Of a stretch of DNA of 64,000 bases, positions 12,166-23,399 are shown piece by piece. The stretch is from contig NC_040012.1 of the NCBI RefSeq assembly GCF_000972845.2, positions 9,837,552 through 9,901,551 of the forward strand, read 5' to 3'. The position numbers and the translations under genes were made by a program. Below the pieces are notes generated by a model that was not told the DNA's origin, searched no databases, and saw only the letters and a list, made by a program, of their open reading frames with translations. This DNA is from Larimichthys crocea. Taxonomy: Eukaryota; Chordata; Actinopteri; Sciaenidae. Position 1 is the first letter of the stretch. Each line of letters begins with the position of its first letter.

Positions 12166-13307
12166 TAAACGTAACGCTAGACTCATTTTTAGAAACATCG
12201 TTCATAGTATAATGCTATTTATTCAATCAGAGTTTTAGACAGAAGAACGCTAATGATGGCAAATCAATCCATCTAATTATCCCTTTGAGTATTTGAGTAT
12301 ATGGCATTGTTTACACCATTAAGAAAGAATGAAGCAATCTACGGCCCTGCAATGGAAAACCTAACTGAAGCATTATTATGTTGTTGCCAAGACAAATCAT
12401 TTGGTGTCTGTTCTTCAGCTTTAGATTGTGTCGTGTGATCCTCCTCAGTTTGGCCAGTTGTCATGGACATTTTCTGTGTCACGTTGAGGACTTTTCAATC
12501 GTGTTGTGCTCAGCCAAAATCGAAAGTTCTTTGTTACGCAAAGTGAAAATCAATGCTCTATTGGACCAGCTGTAGAGAAACTCTTTTTCGGGATTTTTTT
12601 TATTGCCAAAAGATGAAATGCTCGATTTGAAGCCGAGTTATTATTGTTTGTGCCACTTCTTTGGTGCTGGTGTTCAGGATTGCACTTCTGTTGACAATGA
12701 TATTAATGAATTATTGTTTGTTTTGGTGCTCTGGTTCAACTCTACCCCCTAAGCACTATATCACTAAGATATGCAGTCATATCATAAGTGTAATTGCAGT
12801 CATTTTTAAAATGACGCTGTGACAAAGTGTCATGGCAGATCAAAATGTAGAAACTTACCTCTTTGATAAAACAACAACATTTTAGCCATAAATATAAATT
12901 GTGCATTTGTAAAGTCAACAAGAGGTCAGCGTTTAACTGTTCCACCTTGCTTTCATCTCTTCACTTTTAATCCACATTGTTCTCATTTTCAGTGCTATTG
13001 TTATGTTGCAGCCTTCACAGGCCTTTGTCTCTCGGGATATGAATTGCCGATAAATAGCTTCTCCAAAGAACATTGCCTCCCGACTTCACATCTCATCTGT
13101 TGTGAAATCAGGAGAGAAAATGAAAACACATTTGTGGCCCAAAAGCATTCAAGGCGTGGGCCAGACAAAATCAAATCCCGTTGATGGAAGTGTGTGTGCA
13201 TACTGTACGTATAGTGGTGTGTGTGTGTCTGGAGTGTGGGGCACATTTATGAAGAGAAACGAAAAGACTAAGAATGATTTTGACTGAGTAAGCTTTTGTA
13301 TTTCCAG

Positions 13308-13385
13308 GGGGACAAGAAGCAGAGCTCGGCCTGCCGTTCTCTCCACTCTGCGACCGAGTCCACAATGGTGCACAGTCCCAGATCG
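13308..13385 (+). pseudogene. Second copy of PDE1C invariant-Gln exon, frameshifted
   Basis: It matches 5026-5107 but has lost four bases in three places (in GACAAAGAA, CGACCGAAAGTCC and TGGTGGCAC), leaving 78 nt. Acceptor and donor are unchanged. Three separate small losses in homopolymer or repeat contexts, with no substitutions, look like long-read error and not evolutionary decay. Confidence 0.85.
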
Positions 13386-14318
13386 GTGAGTGGCTCCTCC
13401 ATCCTTACCATACACCACCTGTATGATGGCATGTGTTGGTGTGAGTGCAAGCTCTGCTCCCGTATTTATCTGTGAAATAAAGGGATTTTGTGAGCTTAAG
13501 GTGTCCTACTTCTGTTTATATAGATTTAATGTCTTATCTTCAATTGAGGGTGAAGTATATACAGTCTTTTAAGTAGAACTATGAAATATGAACATTAAAA
13601 AACACGCAGAGAAGGAGGCAGGATGTTTTCATGGTTGTGTAAAGTCCAAATAACTTCCACCACGAAAGCTAGTGCCTGAAAGGCCAAATCCAGGGCAACA
13701 AGTCTATAAAGCTCTCAGATGTTACTTGTAATCTTGAAGGATGGATTTTATCCCCTTAACACCTCACATGGCCACATTTAGGTGCATTTTTTTTTTGCAC
13801 AGAACGAGGATTGTCCATTAAAACAGCATTAAAGGAACCCCTTTGCAGCCAGTGTGGAAAGAAGACCATTACAGCAGCCAAAACAGTGTAATTGTGCATA
13901 CAGGCATATGGTGTTGTTTAAGATGGACTTCTCATTTCCATTAATAGCTGTGAGCGAACAGTAATAATAATTATAGGCAACTGAGTGTTTTCATCAGCTT
14001 CTTCCTCGTGGTTTTAGCCAGACAGACACTGTGTACAGATTTAGTAAGTCAGTCTATCTGAAACTTTAAAGTGATGTGAACAAAAACAGGATTTGAAATG
14101 TGAGAGGACCAGGACCGAAGATTGAAGGTAATATTAATCTTTGGCTGATGGTGTTAACACTAAAATTGTTTTGTATCTCAGATTGATCATTTTCTATCAT
14201 ACCTGTGGTTTAATTTTTCTTAATTTCATAAATTATAGCATTACAGTGATTGTTGAACTTAAACCAAGAATATGAATATGGATAAACTGAGATTATATTC
14301 TGACATCTTTGTCTTCAG

Positions 14319-14438
14319 GTTTCATAGACTTCATCGTGGTGCCCACCTTCACTGTGTTGACGGACATGATGGAGCGTATCGTCACACCGCTCATCGACGA
14401 GGCCTCCCATTCAGGTTTTGCCGGCTTTGACGCTCGAG
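14319..14438 (+). pseudogene. Second copy of PDE1C GFIDFIV exon, frameshifted
   Basis: It matches 6034-6154 except for one missing A in the FRRS codons (TTTAGACGC to TTTGACGC), giving 120 nt. The donor reads GTGGGC in place of GTGAGC. The Val at FIVVPTF is shared with copy 1. Confidence 0.85.
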
Positions 14439-15714
14439 GTGGGCAGCATGGTTTGGATTGTTAAGACTGAGCAGATGAAGTGGGTGACTGTAGTAAATCG
14501 AAGTATAAAGTTTAACCAAGGCTCGGAAAAGTTAGTGTTTTCTATCCTTCACTCTCACACCTCTCTGACGTGACTAAACTCTCGCAGCTCCTCTGCAATA
14601 AACGCATATTAATGGACGTATTGAAAACAGCAGATGAGTCTTCCATGAGTAATCCATTTCCTGCGCTGGGAAATGTCTCCACCTTTCCTCAGGCAGAGCC
14701 ACGAACCTTGAAATTGATTTTTAGAGATGCTATTCGAGTTCCTTCTCTGTCCCTGTCAAGATGGGACTCAGTGCTGAATCGGCATGCACAATAGCCTCTC
14801 AAGACACAAAAGGAAGTGATTTTCTCTTCACTGGCTTAATTAATTGTCCCAGTACTTTTCTACAGCAGCGTTCTAAATCAGATTTATCAAGGCTTTGAAA
14901 CCCAAACAAATAAAGTACACTCCACTGGCTGCTGCATTACTAATATTTAAACTATCCTGAGAAAGATGATTTGACTGTTTATTGCTTAAACTTGTCTCTC
15001 TTACTGTTAGCTTATTGGAAAAAATAAAGCAGCCACTCGGGGAGTCTGCCACTGCCTCTTCCGTTGCACCTGCACATCAATATCAGCCTCCCCGTTCTCC
15101 TCAACAGCAGTCATTAGCATCACTCGTGGGCCTCCAGTCGAAGCTAACCAAGTGGAAATCTCACATGTGTGTGCCTCTTGTGCGTATCCTTGTCTATGTA
15201 CACACCTGGGTGCTTATACGATTCCTTGAACTGGTTCTTCACAGCATTTATAGCTGCTTTCATCTGTAGCTATGTCTGTCTGCAGCTGATTATCTCCTTG
15301 TCTACCTATATTCTTCTTTTAGTGTGCATCTGATGTGAACACTTTTTTTTTTTTGCCAAGCTAGCAGCAGGGATATTCGTGTTGATCTGTTGGTTTGGTC
15401 CAGACTGAAACTGAGTACTCCAGAAATGTAATGTTGCATCTCCATAAAGTTGGAGGACTCCCAAGAGACAGAACAGTCAGACTGAAGCAGCAGAGGGCGA
15501 TATTTCTTACTTTTAGTCCCTTGTATGCATCTTTCATTCAGTCTTGGTGACTATCTGACGATGATTTAGACTCTGGAGGAGACAGCAATGTTTGTGGGCT
15601 TCCAATGTGGCCAGTTAGTATCCAGAAAACAGATATCCGGGCCAAGACTTCCTCTGCAGTCAGATTAGCAACTTTAAATGTGAGACTGTATGAAAAACAG
15701 ATATTTGCTTGTGA

Positions 15715-15955
15715 ACCAATCCAATCCACTTTATTTATATAGCACGATTTTAGCAAACACAGGGTTTCCAAAGTGCTGCACAGTACGATAGAACACATTA
15801 AAAACAGTTAGAAAAACAACAAACATCAAGTAGATAATAGAAAGATAAAAAACAATAAAAATAAAATAATAAAAGGCACTAGATAGATAAATAAAATCAG
15901 ACAAGATAAATACGTAAATAACAAAATGCATGTATACACATAAATCAACCATCTA
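15715..15955. repeat. Interspersed repeat (TTTATTTATATAGC type), copy 2
   Basis: It is the counterpart of 7450-7690 in the second large block, with the same CACTTTATTTATATAGCAC core and A-rich tail. Confidence 0.5.
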
Positions 15956-16538
15956 CATGGTGTTAAAGCCAAAGAGAAGAGGGGTTGTTGAAGATAAGAG
16001 CCGATGGGTTACAAGATTGCATTTCGACCAACGCACCGATGCAACTGAAGCCCACTCAGACATGACTGGTCAAATCTACTCTGGCTCAAAACATAAACCA
16101 GAGCAGTTCTGATGGCATATCTTGATCCTGCGTCAATTCGCTGATATCTGTTTACAGAGATTACCTCTCATCAGACCTCATCGATTCTTAAATACCGACT
16201 TTTAAACTTTTGAAGCGAGATCTCTGTTAGCCTCAAGGCCAGCTCAGGTAACCCTGAGGATATTATTTGTCAAACTTGTAAAGGCCTATTTAACTTTTTC
16301 ACACAGAGTTAGAGTCTTAATGAGTACTGTTTAATATAGGTGGAGTGCACCTTTATTTTTCATCTAGTGGTCTCTTCATCTTGGTTTATGTCCAAATACC
16401 TAAGTGTCTAACAGTGACTAGTAAACTCATACCTGCTCAACATAACAGTAGCATTGTCTTCATGTTAGCATATCTCAGTATGCTCAGACCTGTTCACATT
16501 TCCTTTAACCCTTTCCCCCTCTTGTTTTTCTGTTGCAG

Positions 16539-16710
16539 TCTGAACAGTATTACCTCAGGGAGGCCAAGAGGCAGTGTGAAGAGCATGGGCTCTGAAAGCA
16601 GCTCGTCGGGACAAAGCTCTTTGCTGACGGGCATGAAGAACTTCAAGGCGTTGTGGAACGAGAGTAGGTTTATCAGAAACAGGGAGAGGTGGAAAGCGCC
16701 GCTGGTAAAG
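16539..16710 (+). pseudogene. Second copy of PDE1C post-catalytic exon, frameshifted
   Basis: It matches 8252-8427 but has about six indels with a net loss of four bases. The affected places correspond to TSEEAK, KRHS, LTVDM, NEEVY, QNRE and AQAG. Splice signals are retained. It cannot encode the conserved segment as written. Confidence 0.85.
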
Positions 16711-17414
16711 GTACAGTAAATCCTTACACCATACAAGGACATAAGCAGTAAAATTGAAATGATTTGTGGACTCTGGGACGTTAATGCTCTGGTAAAAGCA
16801 GAGACCATGAGATCCGCCAGAACCAGAAAAAAATAGCTTGTAAACCCGTAATGCGTTTAGCTTACTCAGGAAAGGATTTTGACCGCCATGTGTGTGACTG
16901 TATTAGTGTGGGATTTTGTGAGATACACAGTGAGCATCAGTCTTTATTTAAATATTTATTTAATCCACTTTAAGGTGTTTATAAGCTGTGGCTAATAGAT
17001 TTGTTTACTTATTTTTATCTTTTTATACAGCACTCTAGTTTATAAATGATCATTTATATTATTATTAACAATTGGAGAGTTGATGGTTTCATATATATTA
17101 ATGAATTATTGACATTGATAACAGCAGACTTGGTGTTATAAATGTGTGATTCACTATAAAAGTTTATTACCAAATAAAAAGGCTAACAGCAGCCAGTGGG
17201 ATTTTTCTATTAATCATTAGATTAACATATTTTTAGACTTAATTATGTATGTGTATTTTAATCTAATAACTAATTTCTCTGTCATGTTGACAATGCTATC
17301 ATAACAAGACTTTTTATAACAATTCCCTTCAGCTCTATGGAGCGTTTTAGCATCTTTGAGCTCCTATTTTTGGTTTTTAAGCCCGCAGATTTACTGTTTT
17401 CGTTCACTCTCGCC

Positions 17415-18256
17415 CAGAGGTGTCAAAAGTACACACATTCTTTACTTTTTTACCCAAGTTAAAGTGAAAAGTACAGGCTCTAAAACATACTTAAAGTATA
17501 AAAGTATAAAGTACCAGTAACCTTGTGGAGGTCAAAACCACCGTTTTAGGGAAAAGCTTACAGGACCTACAGTCTGTCCAGGCAAAGAAAAATGAACTGA
17601 AATCAATACAAAAAGCTACATTGGCCAATCTTTCCTAAACACATTCAAAAAATAAAACTGCTGTACAAGAATGAGGGGTTGCGAACTCAATGTGCATGGT
17701 GTTCAAAAACTTTATTGGTATGCAAACATCTCACGGAGGTACAGTATGGCCAAGGATTGGGGATGCGTTGCTGGTCTTCTTCACTTGACTCTACTACATT
17801 ACCCGAGTAATCTCTTTCAACAACGCTCTTGTGGGCTTTCGCACACATTTCGCTGACCTGGTGCCACTATCACAAACAATTTTCTTGCAATGAGTTGCCC
17901 GCCTAATTTTAGGCTATTTATGTTCATCGTCTTGTGCACGTGAGGACAATTGCACCAATAGGGTTGTCTTATCAGTGTGTGTTTACATACGTTTCTAAGC
18001 ATAATCCAATCAATCACGTTGTCTGCATGGCGCGTTTTACTGATGCTGATGGTGAAATTTCACTGTTTATTAATAATCACCATCTAAACGCAAGAGATTT
18101 GAAAATGTAGGGAGTAGAAAGTATGGATACTTATGCTAAAATGTAAGAAGTAAAAGTCAAAAGTTGGCACAGAAATAAATATTGAAGTATAGATACCCGA
18201 AAATTCTACTTAAGTACAGTAACGAAGTATTTGTACTTCGTTACTTCCCATCTCTG
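17415..18256. mobile_element. hAT-like non-autonomous element, complete with 8-bp TSD
   Basis: The left terminus reads CAGAGGTGTCAAAAGTAC and the right terminus, on the opposite strand, reads CAGAGATGGGAAGTAACG. Both resemble ends of hAT-superfamily elements such as Tol2. The flanks are identical 8-mers, CTCTCGCC, at 17407-17414 and 18257-18264; an 8-bp target-site duplication is diagnostic for hAT insertion. The element is 842 bp and I recognise no transposase in it, so it would depend on an autonomous relative. It sits in the pde1c intron before the exon at 18703. Confidence 0.88.
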
Positions 18257-18702
18257 CTCTCGCCGCTCTCAGCAGTGTCATTTTCTGCAAAAAAAAAACA
18301 TCTCCTGTACACTAACTGCTGAGCACCGCACAGCAGACAGACACAGTTGGCAACTAGCTGGTGAACACAGTTGAGCATTTTGCAGCTGAAGAGCCAAATA
18401 TTTCCCCGTGGAGTTGGTGAAGACCTAAACAGAGCTAAAAAGGATGAATATTGGGCTTAGATTTGTAGAAACACGACTCCAAATGTTCGATAGTGTTATT
18501 CTGTAACTAAATGTTGACCATGTCAATTTAAGATGTGACCAATATGTTTGCAGTTCTGCTCCCAAGTGGCCAAAAACTCAGTTAACTGAGTTAACTTTTA
18601 AATTAATAGCCATAGAGAGGTTTCAGAAATCAACTTTCACTGGCTTTAAGTGAGAACTCTGTCTCATATGCTAACCTGCCTCCACGCTCCATGTGAAATC
18701 AG

Positions 18703-18936
18703 AGGCGGAGGAGAGAGCTAAAAGGGAAGCGGAGGAGCAAGCCCAGCAGGAAGAGTCCATGGAGCCCCAGGAGGTCCAAACAGAATCAGAACAGCCTGAA
18801 CCAAATGAGGACAAACTGGAGGGGGAGGCGTCCGAGTCAGCAGAGGTCAGCAGACCACCAGATGGTAACACAGGGGACACAGAACAGGGAGCACAGCCCG
18901 GGAGCGCCACACACAAGAGTCCTCCACTGCAGAACG
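18703..18936 (+). CDS. pde1c: PDE1C C-terminal acidic exon
   Basis: With one G from the exon at 8252, this exon reads EAEERAKREAEEQAQQEESM and continues as a Glu/Gln/Pro-rich, low-complexity segment ending in LQNG. Vertebrate PDE1C also has a long charged Lys/Glu-rich tail after the NRERW segment, and the first residues align well with it. The rest is diverged, as expected for this tail. The acceptor (GAAATCAG) has a weak pyrimidine tract; the donor is AACG|GTACAT. The exon lies after the duplicated block and is present once. If the donor is not used, the frame closes within about 40 bases. Confidence 0.82.
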
Positions 18937-19454
18937 GTACATGCCTCCAACTGTGTGATCCCACAGCATGGACGTGACATACGGCAATTTATGTTGACAT
19001 GAGAAGTAATTCTCCACACCTAAGTGAACATTTAAGCTACAGCCAATGCTTTTATAGTCCTGTCTCAATGCTTTCCATGAGATCAATCAGTGAAACAGTT
19101 TGGATTTGTGTCATCTCACAACCTTAAGTGTCCATTCACTTTCAAAAACAGAATGTGTCAAATTCAAAATGAGTGAATATTTCCAAAAACATAAAGTCTA
19201 TTTGTTTTGGAGAGGATTTGTAAATCATTGGATTCTGTATTCATCTGCGTCCCTCCAACTTTTTTAGAGTTTGTGAGATGAGACTGACTCACCGGCAGGT
19301 TGAAGTTGAAGTTTGAAGTTTTCGCAAAGCGTGGGTGTTTGTTGTGGATTTAATATTGTCTTATGTTGTTTGGATTGAATGCATATTTGCTACCACTTAA
19401 TGTACATGCATCAGTGTGATTAAAACAAACAAAAAAACTTATGTGACTTTTCAG

Positions 19455-19517
19455 GAGAGTTGTCTGAAGGAGCTGAATCTCCAGAGGGCGAAGACAACAA
19501 GAACAAAGGAGTGGATG
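19455..19517 (+). CDS. pde1c: PDE1C C-terminal small exon
   Basis: The 63-nt exon, joined in phase to the previous one, encodes GELSEGAESPEGEDNKNKGV followed by Asp. It is acidic and disordered-looking like the preceding exon. The acceptor is CTTTTCAG and the donor GATG|GTGAGT, both strong. Correct phase on both sides supports it as real. Confidence 0.75.
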
Positions 19518-20004
19518 GTGAGTTTGTTCCTGCAGCCCACGACCACTAACTAAAAACAAACCAAGTATCTACACAGTTTATTTGGTAGAGCAGACTAGTT
19601 ATACTTTACTTTATGAAGGTTATAGTTGTATAACATGAAGTTGTATATGGTTGTACACTTGTTTGTACCGAATAAACTAGCAAGTGAGTGTATTTCACAA
19701 CCTTGAGATAAAGTTTAAACCAGTATTATGATCATTTATTTTGATTTAACCTTTCGCATATGGAGGAATAACATCTGCTTTAGGAAGAATTCACTGTATT
19801 TCTACTTGAATTGGAGATCTGAACTGTTGCTGTGTGTACATTGTGATTCAAAGTCAGACAGTTCTCCTGCTTTTTGTTTCTTGATTTAAAGATTAAACAG
19901 AAATTCTAATGAATTTGTCGTCCTACACACAGATTTCCCAACAATAGGTGATCAGTTTGTCTCATCTAAATTATTAATATTCCTGTTGTGTTTCGCCAAA
20001 GCAG

Positions 20005-20021
20005 AGGTAGAGATGGAGTAA
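20005..20021 (+). CDS. pde1c: PDE1C candidate terminal coding micro-exon with stop
   Basis: After an acceptor-like CCAAAGCAG, the G left by the previous exon plus AG gives Glu, then Val-Glu-Met-Glu and a TAA stop. Only 17 coding bases are involved, so evidence is limited to phase, splice signal and the immediate stop. PDE1C is known for alternative C-termini, so other terminal exons may exist. Confidence 0.45.
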
Positions 20022-22829
20022 ACCAGCTGTCTATTTTCATCTTTGCTGCGCTGCCGTCGACCCGAACCCGAGAACTCAGACTCACGCCAGAGGGAAGGCC
20101 TTTTAGCTGGACTGTGTCGCCCTCTACAGGACACCAAGAAACTGACACCAACACTTCCTTTTTTTTGTCTCCATAATCAACTGCTTTAACTTTTTGCCAT
20201 GTTTATACTCCCAGGCTCTTGTATGCAGGAGCTTGCGGCTCTACCCATGTGCGTTATTCCTTCCTCCCTGCTTACTGATAAAGAAGACGAAGGAGATGAA
20301 TGACCGTAAGATGGATGAGGAGGAGCTATTTGGAAGAACGACACTGGAAAAAGTTTCTTTTCTTTTAGTTGCCAATCTTTTACTTTGCTCTAAGTCGTAT
20401 GTTTAACTCAGCTGCGGACATTAGTCCCACATCTCACTGCTGTGTTTTCTGCTAGTCTGTTTCACAGCGACTTTTCTTTTTTGGTCTTTACAGAATAATA
20501 CATATTAGATGTACATTAAGAGGGACTATACACTACAGTTTGTACAGGATAAGAGTATGTTTGTACAGTACACAGGGGTCTATAGCTCTACTATTTTACT
20601 AGCAAATACTCCGAAAAAACAAATCCACTCCATGTAGGAAACTTTCCTCTTGTTAATGGTCTCTTATGTTTGCTGAAGCTACAACAAAAAAACTGTTTTA
20701 CCACCAGTTGTGTCTCATTCTTTTTCCCCATTAACATGTTTATTTTCTTAGTGCTTTCCTCTGACATTAACTTCTTATTGTGCTCCTTGCAGCTGTTTTG
20801 TTCTCTCTCTCTCTCTGTGTGTTGTTGTCTTCTTTACTGTATATATTGAAAGTTTGTATATGTGTGGATCTGAGAAGGAGTACAGTAGAAACCCTGATTC
20901 CACAATCAACCAACGGTTATAATGTAAGATATTCTGGTGAAAAAATGTCCAATGATTAGAATGCAACTTTTGCATTGCAGACATATCACACACATACAAA
21001 TGCATTCAAGTTTTTTGTAACATAGAAAATCTCTTTGTTTTGTTTTTCTTCGGTTTGCATTCGTCATCCACGAATCGCGCACTAGATGTGTCTAATATCC
21101 TCACACTGTATGTCAAAAGACTTCTTCTCGATGCCTTCTTCTATGTATTTAAGCTGTAGCAAAAAAAAAAGAAAAGGAAAAAAAAGTCAACATTGTCGCC
21201 GAATTAGAGAAAAAAATCTTATATATGTATGTTATTTTATTTTGCAGTACAGTTGTGTCACAGCGGCTTCGCCTGCGAGGCTGCCGGTGTAATGTTTAAT
21301 CGACGTGTTTACAGTGTGCTCGTACACCTATTAGCCATCATGCTTTTGTGATGCATCCGAGGCTATGAGTCCAAACTGTATCTGCTTCTTGGTTGTTTGC
21401 CAGGTTTTTAAAGGCTTGTAATGTTGTGTATAGGAGATGCAAATATTGCTTACTGTGCATATGTAACATATTGAACCTCTGCGACGCTCGGTTCAGCTTT
21501 TACTATATACTTAATATGTGCAATTGGAAGAAAAGAAGCATTTTGGCAGTATTTGCATAATGATGGATATGTTTCCCCCTAAAATTGTGCACTTTTTATT
21601 TATTCTCTTTATGTTTTTAGTTTTTTTTTTTTTTTGGCATGAAAATCCCCTAAATATACTCTGCGAAGACCTTTGTCTTGGCATATTCTGAATACAGTAT
21701 ACTGTACACGTGTATACTGGCACATATACTAACACATATATACGGGGTTCAAAAAGGGATTATGATTTAACACCTGAATATTTATATGAAACCGTAGGAG
21801 TTCTTTTTTAGCCTCTTTGTTTTAATACATCCTCCCCCCGTTTTTATATTATAACAGGAACTTTAGTATCATGCCGGGATATAAAGCAGTTTATCACGTG
21901 ACGTATGCTACACATGCTACTTTCTACAACAGTCGGTGGTTAGCAAGCCAGCTGGCTGAATGTGTGCCTATATATATGTACTTTCCATTTGACACCTTTC
22001 ACCTGCAGGAAAACTAATTTTTGTGATGTCATTTGAATCTGTGCCACTCCAGGTACAGTCAAACAAACCAGTTGATCTCTTCCTATGATATTACACTCTA
22101 AAGAGTAAAAGACTTTTATTTTAGACAAGTCTGTAAAGTCAGCAGTAGTATAGTATTTATATTGGTATATTTTAATGGTATATTTTGCTTTTTTTTTTTC
22201 ATTTCGAAAAAAAATCTATTTTACAGCTGTAGAGCTTTTTTTGTTTGTTTGTTTGTTTGTTTCACTGTTCCTTCTTTTGACTCTGAGGCTGGATCGTCGA
22301 AAAGTACGTCTTCGTTATGTAACAACTTTTGTCTTTTTGTCTCTCCTCTCTGGTTTTAGTTCGTTCCTTGTGCGTCTGTTCGATAGGTTTTAAATCCACC
22401 AGCGCTGAAGTCAAGAAAAAAATTTCGAGTGGCTCAGAACTGTAAATTTAAAAATGTAACAATCAAATTAGATTTATAAAAAGAACAAAAACAAAATGCC
22501 GTCCTTAAAATATCCTGCCTGATACTTGGTAAAGCAGAATATATTTTCTGTACCAAGGGACATGTACAGTCTTGTAGTTTGCTCTATCTTTCACTTGCTA
22601 CTGTGATAGCCTACTGTATGAATATTTACCAACAATTTATACCAACAATAATCCAAAACTTAGCTGTATTTATGACATGTAAAGACTTCTAATCATGGTG
22701 TTTTGTAATGGTTACTATGGAACAGATTATTTGTTGTTTGTTTAATGCTTTGTTTCCTTGTTTAGTCTGAATTACTCTATAATGACTGATCTGAAAACTG
22801 TTCTAGTGACTGAGGTTAGATGGATGTAA

Positions 22830-22975
22830 AGCGTGTGTGTGTATGTGTGTGTGTGAGAAACTGCCGAAAAACACTTAATGTGCATTTCTGATCTCCTCAC
22901 TGTGACCTGCTCTATCGATGAGTGTGATGAGATGTGTGTGTGTGCATGTGTGTGTGTGTGCGTGTGTGTGGTGAA
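22830..22975. repeat. TG microsatellites (two tracts)
   Basis: Short TG-rich tracts lie at about 22833-22856 and 22933-22971, with interruptions. A third lies at about 23250-23310. Confidence 0.8.
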
Positions 22976-23377
22976 GAAAAATGGACTGCATGAAGCTGGT
23001 TAAGCAACTCATCACCTTCACTTTAAAAGATCCAGTTCTCGTATGTTTTATACACTAGCAGGCTGATGCCACTGCATATGTTTACATATGTGACACAGTA
23101 CTAGACACATTATGAAATTATAAACAGGTATGTTGGGTGAAACATTAAAATAAACACAAAGATTAGGAGTAACACTAACTAACAGTCGGAAACCGCCTCA
23201 GGTTTAATAATCCACTACGACCCTGAACAGACAGAATGACTAAGAGAGTGGATGTGTGTGTGTGTGTGAGTGCGCGCGCGATTGTGTGCATGTATGTGCA
23301 TGCATGTGTGTGTCACTGTCCCATATCGGCCAGGCGGCCGTGTGTGCCACCATGCTCTGTGACTGCACAGCCGTATC

Positions 23378-23383
23378 AATAAA
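23378..23383 (+). terminator. Candidate poly(A) signal of pde1c
   Basis: A canonical AATAAA is followed within 20-50 bases by a T/GT-rich element. It is the best candidate end of the pde1c transcript, although upstream signals (for example near 23148) could also be used. Confidence 0.35.
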
Positions 23384-23399
23384 TCTGGACTCAAAGGGC

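Larger units (their letters stand above)
10013..18186 (+). repeat. Duplicated 8.3 kb block, copy 2 (starts at N gap)
   Basis: It is a second copy of 1702-10002, 8174 bases long versus 8301. From 10013 to about 16740 it differs mainly by single-base insertions and deletions. From about 16740 onward it is close to identical with a few substitutions. All four pde1c exons carry frameshifting indels. This pattern suggests poorly polished sequence near a contig end plus some allelic differences, not an evolved tandem duplicate. Confidence 0.9.

Noticed and set aside
3134..16710. A genuine tandem duplication of four PDE1C exons giving a double catalytic C-terminus
   Set aside because: The duplicate boundaries coincide with the N gap, and all exons of copy 2 are frameshifted by indels without substitutions. 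Misassembly is the simpler explanation.
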